64,000 nucleotides of DNA, taken from IMG/VR virus record IMGVR_UViG_3300037184_000121, positions 1-64,000 of that record; one strand, given 5' to 3'. Both the position numbers and the translations under genes were made by a program. Below, piece by piece: positions 56,577 to 62,815 of the stretch. Origin of the DNA: a virus. Positions within the stretch are counted from its first letter, which is position 1. Every line of letters starts with the position of its first letter. The notes beneath the pieces are model-generated. The model was given only the letters and a program-made list of their open reading frames with translations, did not search any database and was not told where the DNA came from.

Positions 56577-57745
56577 ACTTTCTATTTGTCCTTGCAGCAC
56601 TAGTTCACTTCAGTCAGGGTATTGCGTCCCTGGCTGGTCAACCTTTATACTATTACCTGAGAGAACACCTGGGTATCAGCGTTTCCACTATTATGCTGAT
56701 TGGTTCACTCACGAATCTACCATGGATGCTGAAACCTTTGTATGGATTCCTTAGTGACTCATACCCCATTTTTTCCCTCCGTCGTAAACCCTACATTTTT
56801 ATCAGTGGAGCTATCTGTAGCATTATGGCCCTTGTGATCGGGCTTTCCCCTATTGTTTCCCTTAGCGTGTTGATCGGATTCCTTTTCATTTATGCCATTG
56901 GGCAAGCAGGAGATAATGTTGCCGTGAATGGTCTTGTGGTGGAGCAGGGGGTGAAGGATGGGACTGTGGGCAAGTATCAAAGTGTCCAATGGGCAAGCCT
57001 TGGTGTAGCGACTATCATTACAGGTATCCTGGGCGGCTATATCTCTGAAAAGGCTGATTATCACTTTGCCTATTTGGTGATTGCTTTATTTCCTGCATCT
57101 ATTATGGTGCTATCCTTCTGGCTCAAAGAAGAGAAGTGTAAGAAGATTATCAGAACGATTGGTTCTATGCATCCTACTAAAGAGTTTTTTGTTAAGCTGA
57201 ATAATCGGCAGCTCATCCTTTCAACTGCTTTCCTATTCCTGTTTTGGTTTGATCCATCCTTTGGGACTCCATTAATGGACAAGATGCGTAACACCCTTCA
57301 TTTTTCGAAGATTTGGATTGGATGGCTGGATACCATTGGCTCAGCATTTGGTATCGTTGGAGCGTTGATTTATTTTAAGTACAATAAGGGTCTAAATGTT
57401 AAAAAATGGCTGTATTATAGCGTTATTTTGAATGGTATCTTTACATTCGCCTATCTGTGGCTTACTCCCACAACTATACTGATTTATAGTGTTGTTTTTA
57501 ATGTCACTGGTCAGTTTACTCATCTTTTGATGCTTGGGATGATGGCCTATATGTGTCCAGAGGGCACTGAAGCCACTACATTTGCCCTTCTAACGGCTAT
57601 TGTTAACTTTGGGTCATTCTGTTCAGGCATCGTTGGGGCAAAGTTATTTGGGCTATTTGGATACAATGGATTGGTCATTATTTCGGCAGCAGCAGGGTTT
57701 CTCTGTTTGCCATTTATACCATTTCTACAGGTGCGAAATAAATAA
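56573..57745 (+). CDS. BT1/folate-biopterin-like MFS transporter
   Basis: This 390-residue protein has about 12 hydrophobic segments and the BT1-family N-terminal pattern: SLAGQPLYYYLREHLGIS, IMLIGSLTNLPWMLKPLYGF, LSDSYPIFSLRRKPYIF (the MFS loop 2-3 motif), then AIGQAGDNVAVNGLVVEQGV. Relatives import folates, pteridines or amino acids. Full-length MFS transporters are rare in phages, and this one is intact. It overlaps the preceding small membrane gene. Substrate and direction of transport cannot be told from sequence. Confidence 0.8.
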   Translation: MNFLFVLAALVHFSQGIASLAGQPLYYYLREHLGISVSTIMLIGSLTNLPWMLKPLYGFLSDSYPIFSLRRKPYIFISGAICSIMALVIGLSPIVSLSVLIGFLFIYAIGQAGDNVAVNGLVVEQGVKDGTVGKYQSVQWASLGVATIITGILGGYISEKADYHFAYLVIALFPASIMVLSFWLKEEKCKKIIRTIGSMHPTKEFFVKLNNRQLILSTAFLFLFWFDPSFGTPLMDKMRNTLHFSKIWIGWLDTIGSAFGIVGALIYFKYNKGLNVKKWLYYSVILNGIFTFAYLWLTPTTILIYSVVFNVTGQFTHLLMLGMMAYMCPEGTEATTFALLTAIVNFGSFCSGIVGAKLFGLFGYNGLVIISAAAGFLCLPFIPFLQVRNK

Positions 57746-57790
57746 AGCTTGCAAATAACGAGCAAGTGTGAAGAGAGCTAAAAATAAGCC

Positions 57791-57819
57791 TTGACAAGAT
57801 AACAATCTTGTGTTATACT
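57791..57819 (+). promoter_or_regulatory. sigma-70 promoter with ATAACA-N6-TGTTAT dyad
   Basis: TTGACA, 17 bp, TATACT. The sequence ACAAGATAACAATCTTGT is itself a 7-bp-arm inverted repeat, and ATAACA-N6-TGTTAT overlaps it. The ATG is 5 nt after the -10 box. Confidence 0.9.
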
Positions 57820-57824
57820 GAAGT

Positions 57825-58043
57825 ATGGATAAATGTTTTGCATGTGGTAAGAAAATAGATAAAGAACCTCGTTTAGCTTTTACATTTGAAGGTGAGCAGG
57901 TTTTTGTTGGCTCAAATTGCTATAAGCATATTTCGAATATGACAATCCATGGATGGCAATATTCAGAAGATAAACCACGATTGTATACAACTATGTTGCC
58001 TCTGTGTAATTGTCATTGGCCTTGGAAAGGGAGGACACAATGA
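57825..58043 (+). CDS. leaderless zinc-binding protein
   Basis: This 72-residue protein starts 5 nt after a -10 box with no ribosome binding site. CFACGKKIDKEP and a later CYKHISN, then CNCHW give several potential zinc ligands; FEGEQVFVGSNCYKH resembles small zinc-ribbon proteins of phages. The next gene overlaps by 4 nt. Function unknown. Confidence 0.65.
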   Translation: MDKCFACGKKIDKEPRLAFTFEGEQVFVGSNCYKHISNMTIHGWQYSEDKPRLYTTMLPLCNCHWPWKGRTQ

Positions 58044-58333
58044 AAAAACTAAAAATGAATAATGATTTATGTCAATTGTGCCAAGAGCGTGAGCATAATA
58101 CTATTGTGACCTTCGATATAAATACTTGTGCTGATTTGAACACTCCAGAATTCGTTTGCGATATTTGCCATGAGCTTAGATTAATTCAAAAGGGATGGAT
58201 TCAGGATAAAAGAACTAGTAATTGGGTAAATCCTAAGTTTGCAGAGAAAAATACAGGAGATGCTTGCATTATGTGTAGGGCTGCTATGCATAAACAATGT
58301 GAAGCAGAAGGTTGTGAGTGTCAGGATTGCTAA
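58040..58333 (+). CDS. Cys-rich zinc-binding protein
   Basis: I choose the ATG at 58040 behind GGGAGG. The 97-residue product has four Cys pairs: CQLCQE, CDICHE, CIMCRA and CECQDC at the end. This suggests two zinc sites. It overlaps the previous gene. No known family. Confidence 0.6.
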   Translation: MKKLKMNNDLCQLCQEREHNTIVTFDINTCADLNTPEFVCDICHELRLIQKGWIQDKRTSNWVNPKFAEKNTGDACIMCRAAMHKQCEAEGCECQDC

Positions 58334-58342
58334 AATAATCCC

Positions 58343-58371
58343 TTGACAAGATAACAATGTTCTGTTATACT
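58343..58371 (+). promoter_or_regulatory. sigma-70 promoter with ATAACA-N6-TGTTAT dyad
   Basis: CCC-TTGACA, 17 bp, TATACT. The spacer AGATAACAATGTTCTGT is nearly the same as at 48464 and 57791. The ATG is 7 nt after the -10 box. Confidence 0.9.
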
Positions 58372-58378
58372 GAAATAT

Positions 58379-58609
58379 ATGAAAAAACTAATTTCTATTA
58401 TAATTATTCTGTTTAGTTTGAATTCTATTGTGAATGCAACTGAGCTTCGTTATGTCCCACCTCAACCAGTTCAGAATAGCAGCAATGGAAATTCTCACAC
58501 AGCGGATTATGTAGCTATTTCAGTGGGCATTGCGGCATTGATTATTTGGATATACCAGATGCATCATAAGCATAAACAAGAGACAGAAATATTGAAAGGG
58601 AGGATTTAA
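58379..58609 (+). CDS. leaderless exported/membrane small protein
   Basis: This 76-residue protein begins with a signal-like hydrophobic helix (KKLISIIIILFSLNSIVNAT), has a polar Pro/Gln/Asn-rich loop, and then a second hydrophobic helix (DYVAISVGIAALIIWIYQM) and a basic His/Lys tail. It is either a two-span membrane protein or a processed single-span one with its N-terminal region in the periplasm. The start is leaderless. Confidence 0.6.
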   Translation: MKKLISIIIILFSLNSIVNATELRYVPPQPVQNSSNGNSHTADYVAISVGIAALIIWIYQMHHKHKQETEILKGRI

Positions 58610-58611
58610 AA

Positions 58612-58974
58612 ATGAGAGGTCATAAATGTACTCAGAATCCAAGTCAACCATTTCGTGTCTCTCTTAATACTGACGGAATACCTGTGGTTAATTGCACTCA
58701 GGTTAAAAATCGTATCCGAGGAATTAGTAAGCAGGATTTTACAAGTTTTGATGCGGCTATAATGTTTAATCGCTTGCATGAATTGGGGGCAAGAGTAGGC
58801 AAGATCAATGACTTGCTCATCACCTTTGATGGCATTGCAAAGCATTGGGCTTGGAAACTAGAAAAGCTTGAATGGAATGTTAATCGTAGGCAGATTCGAG
58901 ATGCTATTGAATTAGTCTCTAGGAGAAAAGGATCTCTTGGTAATGGACCTTCAGAACAACTGGAAGGAGAATAA
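58612..58974 (+). CDS. 120-residue hypothetical protein
   Basis: A GGGAGG site lies before the previous stop, 2 nt upstream of this ATG. The product has a small N-terminal beta part and a helical basic C-terminal half (HWAWKLEKLEWNVNRRQIRD). It may bind nucleic acid. No family recognised. The 3' end is followed directly by the NUMOD-like gene. Confidence 0.55.
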   Translation: MRGHKCTQNPSQPFRVSLNTDGIPVVNCTQVKNRIRGISKQDFTSFDAAIMFNRLHELGARVGKINDLLITFDGIAKHWAWKLEKLEWNVNRRQIRDAIELVSRRKGSLGNGPSEQLEGE

Positions 58975-58975
58975 T

Positions 58976-59488
58976 ATGCTAAAAGGAACTCATCATTTAA
59001 AAGAGACACGTCTTGCCATTAGTTATTCAAAGCAAGGAGTTCTTTTTACTAAAGAGCATAGTGGTAAAATAAGTAAAGCTCTTAAGAATAAACACAAAAC
59101 TCTTGCTCATCGTAAAGCTATTAGCTTGGGTCGAAGAAATGGTCTTAAAAGGAATAGGGTAGTTTGTAAGATAGAGAAAGGAATTAGTAGAATGAATGTT
59201 CCTTTGCGTTATTTTTTGTCTAAATTGAAGATGAAGTTGACCAATAGAAATGAGTCTAGATTTTTGAGGATAAAAAAGACCATTTTAAATTTTGTCCAGA
59301 CACATAAACGTTTACCTCATAAGCATTCTTCCTATAATTATGCAGAGCTGCCAGATTGGTCTAAAAAAGAACGGGTATTAAATTATCGGTTGTCTTATTT
59401 CACTAGTAAAGGCTCTGGATTTGATCCTAGATTTAAACAGCAGCTTGAAGATTTGCGTAGTGAACTTGGTATTGGAAGAGGGATTTAA
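58976..59488 (+). CDS. NUMOD3-like DNA-binding protein without nuclease domain
   Basis: I choose the ATG at 58976 behind AAGGAG. The 170-residue product begins with GTHHLKETRLAISYSKQGVL, then a NUMOD3-type repeat (FTKEHSGKISKALKNKHK, TLAHRKAISLGRRNG). This is the DNA-binding part of homing endonucleases, but no GIY-YIG or HNH core is present. The rest is very basic (RYFLSKLKMKLTNRNESRF). It could be a remnant of a homing endonuclease, or a domesticated DNA-binding regulator. Confidence 0.6.
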   Translation: MLKGTHHLKETRLAISYSKQGVLFTKEHSGKISKALKNKHKTLAHRKAISLGRRNGLKRNRVVCKIEKGISRMNVPLRYFLSKLKMKLTNRNESRFLRIKKTILNFVQTHKRLPHKHSSYNYAELPDWSKKERVLNYRLSYFTSKGSGFDPRFKQQLEDLRSELGIGRGI

Positions 59489-59493
59489 AAGAG

Positions 59494-59676
59494 ATGATTA
59501 GGTATTTTGTCAAAAGTCAACGGTTTCAATTTAGCGTTAAGGATGAATTTTTATGTGGTGGGAAACCACTATGGGATCAGACACTGATGGATTTAGCAGG
59601 GATTGGTATAAATTATATTCCAGCGGATAATTTAAAATATTTAGAAAAGTGTTGGGAAGAATCTATAAATGAATAG
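59494..59676 (+). CDS. 60-residue protein with NLKYLE tail, no zinc knuckle
   Basis: This protein has a beta N-terminus (RYFVKSQRFQFSVKDEF) and ends with ADNLKYLEKCWEES, the motif of the zinc-knuckle family, but only two isolated Cys. It starts the overlapping operon 59494-60463. It shows that the NLKYLE tail occurs on a non-zinc-knuckle body. Confidence 0.6.
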   Translation: MIRYFVKSQRFQFSVKDEFLCGGKPLWDQTLMDLAGIGINYIPADNLKYLEKCWEESINE

Positions 59677-59884
59677 TATTCCTTGTAAATGTAGTCATGG
59701 ATTAGAGGAGCATTTTCTAAATTCATCAAATAGGATTACATGCAGAGTGTGTGCTGCTCCAATATTTAGCATGAGCAAGGAAGAATGGAATTTAAAAAAG
59801 AAAGAATTAAGGTTTTATTGGGTACATCCATACAAGAGAGATAACCTCAAATATTTGGAGCAGTTGGTGAGTAACAATGACTGA
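59669..59884 (+). CDS. zinc-knuckle protein with NLKYLE tail
   Basis: This 71-residue protein overlaps the previous gene by 8 nt. CKCSHGLEEHFLNSSNRITC gives the C-x-C-x-H-x4-H part, then CRVCAAP, and the C-terminus has KRDNLKYLEQLVSNN. It belongs to the family of at least eight small proteins with this tail. Function unknown. Confidence 0.7.
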   Translation: MNSIPCKCSHGLEEHFLNSSNRITCRVCAAPIFSMSKEEWNLKKKELRFYWVHPYKRDNLKYLEQLVSNND

Positions 59885-60104
59885 GCAAGAGCGTCAAGAA
59901 CAGCGCATTAACTTTTATAAAATAAGGGCTATGTCTCCTTGCCTCTGCAGCCATGAATCTATCGATCATACCTGTTGGGTAGATGCTGATGGAAGTGGAA
60001 AAGGACTTGTGTATCCTGATTTTAGATACTGTGACACAAGGTATTGTGAATGTGAGAAGTATAAACAAGACAATCTAAGATACCTGGAGAGTTTAAGTGA
60101 GTAA
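59877..60104 (+). CDS. zinc-knuckle protein with NLRYLE tail
   Basis: This 75-residue protein overlaps its neighbours by 8 nt on each side. An N-terminal helix precedes CLCSHESIDHTCWVDADGSG; then YCDTRYCECEKYKQDNLRYL and E complete the zinc knuckle and tail. The tail lies directly after the last Cys pair, as in the copies at 10475 and 60097. Confidence 0.7.
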   Translation: MTEQERQEQRINFYKIRAMSPCLCSHESIDHTCWVDADGSGKGLVYPDFRYCDTRYCECEKYKQDNLRYLESLSE

Positions 60105-60291
60105 AGATTTTCCTTGTGAGTGTGGACACATAAGGCAGTCAGAGGAAACCCTCAACAGTATTTGTGTATCATGGCATGATGATAGAGATAATGATCATCA
60201 ATTAGCTGCATGTCGCTACTGTGATTGTAAGAGATACAGACCAAGTAATTTAAAGTATTTAGAAAGGTTGGCTGAAAAGTATGAATATTGA
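60097..60291 (+). CDS. zinc-knuckle protein with NLKYLE tail
   Basis: This 64-residue protein has CECGHIRQSEETLNS, then CRYCDCKRYRPSNLKYLERL. The first knuckle lacks the second His at the usual spacing, but extra His and Cys residues follow. Overlaps neighbours on both sides. Function unknown. Confidence 0.7.
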   Translation: MSKDFPCECGHIRQSEETLNSICVSWHDDRDNDHQLAACRYCDCKRYRPSNLKYLERLAEKYEY

Positions 60292-60463
60292 AATGAAAGA
60301 TGATGAAGTATTTGATTTTTTAAGTAAGAAATTGACCGTTCTTCAAGTTGATATAAAATATAATGAGAATGGGCCTACTTGGTTAGCACAGATGGAGAAG
60401 ATAAAATCCTTAACTAGAGCTGTGGAAGTTATAGTTAATAGGAAATTTAATGAACCTGAGTAA
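60281..60463 (+). CDS. 60-residue helical protein at the end of the zinc-knuckle operon
   Basis: The product is helical and acidic (MKDDEVFDFLSKKLTVLQVD, MEKIKSLTRAVEVIVNRKF). It overlaps the previous gene by 11 nt. No Cys. It could be a partner of the zinc-knuckle proteins, judging by coupling only. Confidence 0.55.
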   Translation: MNIEMKDDEVFDFLSKKLTVLQVDIKYNENGPTWLAQMEKIKSLTRAVEVIVNRKFNEPE

Positions 60464-60471
60464 TAAAGCCC

Positions 60472-60495
60472 TTGACAGCACTGGATAATTATAAT
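60472..60495 (+). promoter_or_regulatory. promoter-like remnant with abnormal spacing
   Basis: CCC-TTGACA is followed by TATAAT after only 12 bp instead of 17, in the usual place between two operons. TTGACA and TGTCAA at 60495-60500 also form an inverted repeat. The ATG of the next gene overlaps the TATAAT. It looks like a promoter that lost about 5 bp. Confidence 0.4.
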
Positions 60496-60835
60496 GTCAA
60501 ACAGTAATAGATATATAAGTGTTTTGAAATGCAAATGTAATCATAAATATTATGAGCATGAGTTTTTCGATAGCAAGGATATAGGGTTTGATATTGATCC
60601 TCGTCCAGAAGCATGTATTTATTGCGAATGTCTTGATTTTGTAGATTGGAGAATAAATAGGTGGTGTATTTGTGGTCATGCTGAAAGTGAACACCATCTT
60701 GGCATTGTATCAGGTTCTACTATTTGTCGTGAGTGTCTTAGGTTTAATATAAATCGTAATACTCATCCATTTAGGCCAGATAATCTAAGATATTTGGAAT
60801 GGAAATGGGAAGAAAAATTAGCTCTTGACAAGTAG
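60494..60835 (+). CDS. double zinc-knuckle protein with NLRYLE tail
   Basis: This 113-residue protein carries two knuckles in tandem: CKCNHKYYEHEF...CIYCECLDF and CICGHAESEHHLGI...CRECLRF, then FRPDNLRYLEWKWEEKL. It is the longest family member. The start is uncertain because the ATG overlaps a -10-like sequence; a TTG at 60524 would still keep both knuckles. Its 3' end overlaps the -35 box of the next promoter. Confidence 0.65.
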   Translation: MSNSNRYISVLKCKCNHKYYEHEFFDSKDIGFDIDPRPEACIYCECLDFVDWRINRWCICGHAESEHHLGIVSGSTICRECLRFNINRNTHPFRPDNLRYLEWKWEEKLALDK

Positions 60836-60853
60836 ATAAAGATCTGCTAGACT
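60825..60853 (+). promoter_or_regulatory. sigma-70 promoter
   Basis: TTGACA, 17 bp, TGC-TAGACT. The -35 box lies inside the last codons of the preceding gene. A leader of about 25 nt with AGAAAGG precedes the ATG at 60884. Confidence 0.8.
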
Positions 60854-60883
60854 TAGGAAACAAGAGAAAGGTGGATAACAAAT

Positions 60884-61054
60884 ATGGACATTTTAATGAC
60901 CCAAGAAGAAATGGACAACCTTATAATACAGCATCGTCAGTTGATTTATGATTATCAGCATTGCCATGCTATCAATACAGTTAAAGGTATGTTTGGATGG
61001 ACTGAGGACCCCACTACACCTTATTTTTGGCCTAGTAAAGAGCTTGTAAAGTAG
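60884..61054 (+). CDS. 56-residue hypothetical protein
   Basis: The gene is defined by its promoter, an AAAGG site and an ATG at 60884. The product is helical at first (TQEEMDNLIIQHRQLIYDYQ) and ends in a Trp/Pro-rich tail (GMFGWTEDPTTPYFWP). Its last codons contain the -35 box of the next promoter. Function unknown. Confidence 0.5.
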   Translation: MDILMTQEEMDNLIIQHRQLIYDYQHCHAINTVKGMFGWTEDPTTPYFWPSKELVK

Positions 61055-61072
61055 TTGAATTTATGTTATACT
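61044..61072 (+). promoter_or_regulatory. sigma-70 promoter of the replication operon
   Basis: TTGTAA, 17 bp, TG-TATACT. It overlaps the end of the preceding gene. A short leader with CAGGAG leads to the ATG at 61091, and the genes downstream to the primase appear to be one operon. Confidence 0.75.
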
Positions 61073-61090
61073 TGCTACAGGAGATATAAT

Positions 61091-61282
61091 ATGAGTAAGA
61101 AGAAATCTTTTATTAAGTCAACAGATAAAGAGAGAATAGAATTTCTTAGAACAGCTATCAGGCAAGCTACAGAACGAGATGGTGTGCCTTGCATGTGCAT
61201 TCTCTGTGAGGCTCTTCAGTTCGACTACATGGCTATGAAAGGTGAGATAAATCTGAAGACTGGCAAAAGAAATGAAGCCTAA
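61091..61282 (+). CDS. 63-residue protein with CxCxxC motif
   Basis: I choose the ATG at 61091 behind CAGGAG. The product is helical and basic (KKKSFIKSTDKERIEFLRTA) with CMCILCEAL. First gene of the replication operon; overlaps the next by 11 nt. Function unknown. Confidence 0.55.
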   Translation: MSKKKSFIKSTDKERIEFLRTAIRQATERDGVPCMCILCEALQFDYMAMKGEINLKTGKRNEA

Positions 61283-61439
61283 TGCTATAACAAGTTGTCA
61301 ATCTAAGAAACGCTATGATGGGGAAGCTGAGGCAGAACAGACAGCTATGTATTTGTATACTTATAAAGCAGTGGTAGTTAAATCTTATCATTGTACAGTA
61401 TGTCTTGGATGGCATCTCACTAGACGAGGAACAGTATAA
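61272..61439 (+). CDS. 55-residue zinc-finger-like protein
   Basis: The sequence SCQSKKRYDGEAEAEQTAMY followed by YHCTVCLGWHLTRRG matches a small phage/bacterial zinc-finger protein type with a C..KRRY..EAEA..Y.C..C.GWHLT pattern. It overlaps both neighbours and lies directly before the helicase, sharing a base with its start (TAATG). Confidence 0.65.
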   Translation: MKPNAITSCQSKKRYDGEAEAEQTAMYLYTYKAVVVKSYHCTVCLGWHLTRRGTV

Positions 61440-62815
61440 TGGATTCTACACTAGAAGGTAAATTTTTAGCACATGTTTTAAAAAGTCCCAGTGGCTTAGC
61501 CATAGCCCAGCAAAAAGGTATAACCTCAGATTTTTTCCAGGAAGATGTATCCAAAAAATTGTTTGATATTAACCGTTGGTACGTTAATACCTATGGAGTT
61601 CTTCTTTCTGCCAGCGAATTAGAGGGTTCCTTAAAGCAAGCTACTACCCTGGACGATGAATTTAAGAAATCTATTCTTAAATCATTCTTCGAGTTGCAGC
61701 TTCTTCCGTTAGATACAGATATCAATTTTCTTTGTGATCAATTCAGCACTTATTATAAAAAGAATCTGTTAGAGACTGCCTTAAGACGTGCAGGGGCAAA
61801 ATATTCTAATAATGAAATTGAAGATTCTATTGCAGCCTTGAAATATGATTTGGTTAAGATTGACAGTAAATTTCGAGTTGAAGAGAGTCGATCAGGTCAA
61901 CTTGATGAGTTTGGGGATCGAATTTTTGCTGAATATGAGGATCGTAAGGTAAATCCAAGTAAATATGAAGGCTTAAAATTAGGCTTTGGAGAACTTGACA
62001 AGATAATTGGTGGACTTGTGAAATCTAGTGTGTCTATTTTGCTTGCCCCTCCTAAAGATTTTAAGACAGCTTTAGCAATGACTATTTGTTATAATGTTGC
62101 AAAACGAGGGGTATATTCAGTTTATTTTGCAAATGAAGGTACAATCGAACTTTTTTACATGCGGTTTGCAGCAATGGAGCTTAGTATACCTCTATCTAAC
62201 ATAAAAGATGGAAATATGACAGGCATGGAAGAATCAAGATGGATTCAATTTATAACCTCAGTTAGAGAAGGTAAACATCAGATCCTAAATAAGATATATT
62301 TTGCAGAAGTACCACTGTCATTAAGTACACCCACCTATCTTGCTGAATTGCTTAAGAAACTTAGAGAAGAAGGTAAGAATGTTGGCTTAGTTGTTATTGA
62401 TCACTTTGGTCGTATGACTACTACAGATAAGACTATTTCACAAGATTGGCAAAAAAAAGGGGTAGTTGCTGAGGAATTGTGTAATTTGGCACGATCTGAA
62501 CGTGTTCCTTTCTTTTTATTGACACATGTAAAATCTCAAAGTGCAAAAGATGCTTTAGAAGACAATGCAGATTTCTCAGCATACGATATCGAAAGGTCGG
62601 GACAGCCCCTTAAAGATGTTGATTATGTCTTTAGTTGGCGTATAGAAAATCGTGAAGAATTTGATAGGAATGGCAAAAAAGGATTTGCTCGCCTTGCCTT
62701 AGTACTTTCCAGACATTCAGAAACATGTGGTTCAGTATTACAAATCAATGGAAAATATATGCAGATCCAAGAAATGAAGATAGGTGGCACCAATCAGGTA
62801 AATAACAATGAGTAG
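61439..62815 (+). CDS. DnaB-like replicative helicase
   Basis: This 458-residue protein has an N-terminal helical domain (1-110), a linker and a RecA-like C-terminal domain. The domain has LGFGELDKIIGGLVKSSVSI, the P-loop region LLAPPKDFKTAL (about 202-212), FANEGTIELFYMRFAA (motif 1a with Glu), GLVVIDHFGRM (Walker B), FFLLTHVKSQS (H3-like) and a DVDYVFSWR stretch. The P-loop lacks the glycine before Lys (FKT in place of GKT), which is unusual. It would unwind the phage fork. Confidence 0.8.
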   Translation: MDSTLEGKFLAHVLKSPSGLAIAQQKGITSDFFQEDVSKKLFDINRWYVNTYGVLLSASELEGSLKQATTLDDEFKKSILKSFFELQLLPLDTDINFLCDQFSTYYKKNLLETALRRAGAKYSNNEIEDSIAALKYDLVKIDSKFRVEESRSGQLDEFGDRIFAEYEDRKVNPSKYEGLKLGFGELDKIIGGLVKSSVSILLAPPKDFKTALAMTICYNVAKRGVYSVYFANEGTIELFYMRFAAMELSIPLSNIKDGNMTGMEESRWIQFITSVREGKHQILNKIYFAEVPLSLSTPTYLAELLKKLREEGKNVGLVVIDHFGRMTTTDKTISQDWQKKGVVAEELCNLARSERVPFFLLTHVKSQSAKDALEDNADFSAYDIERSGQPLKDVDYVFSWRIENREEFDRNGKKGFARLALVLSRHSETCGSVLQINGKYMQIQEMKIGGTNQVNNNE

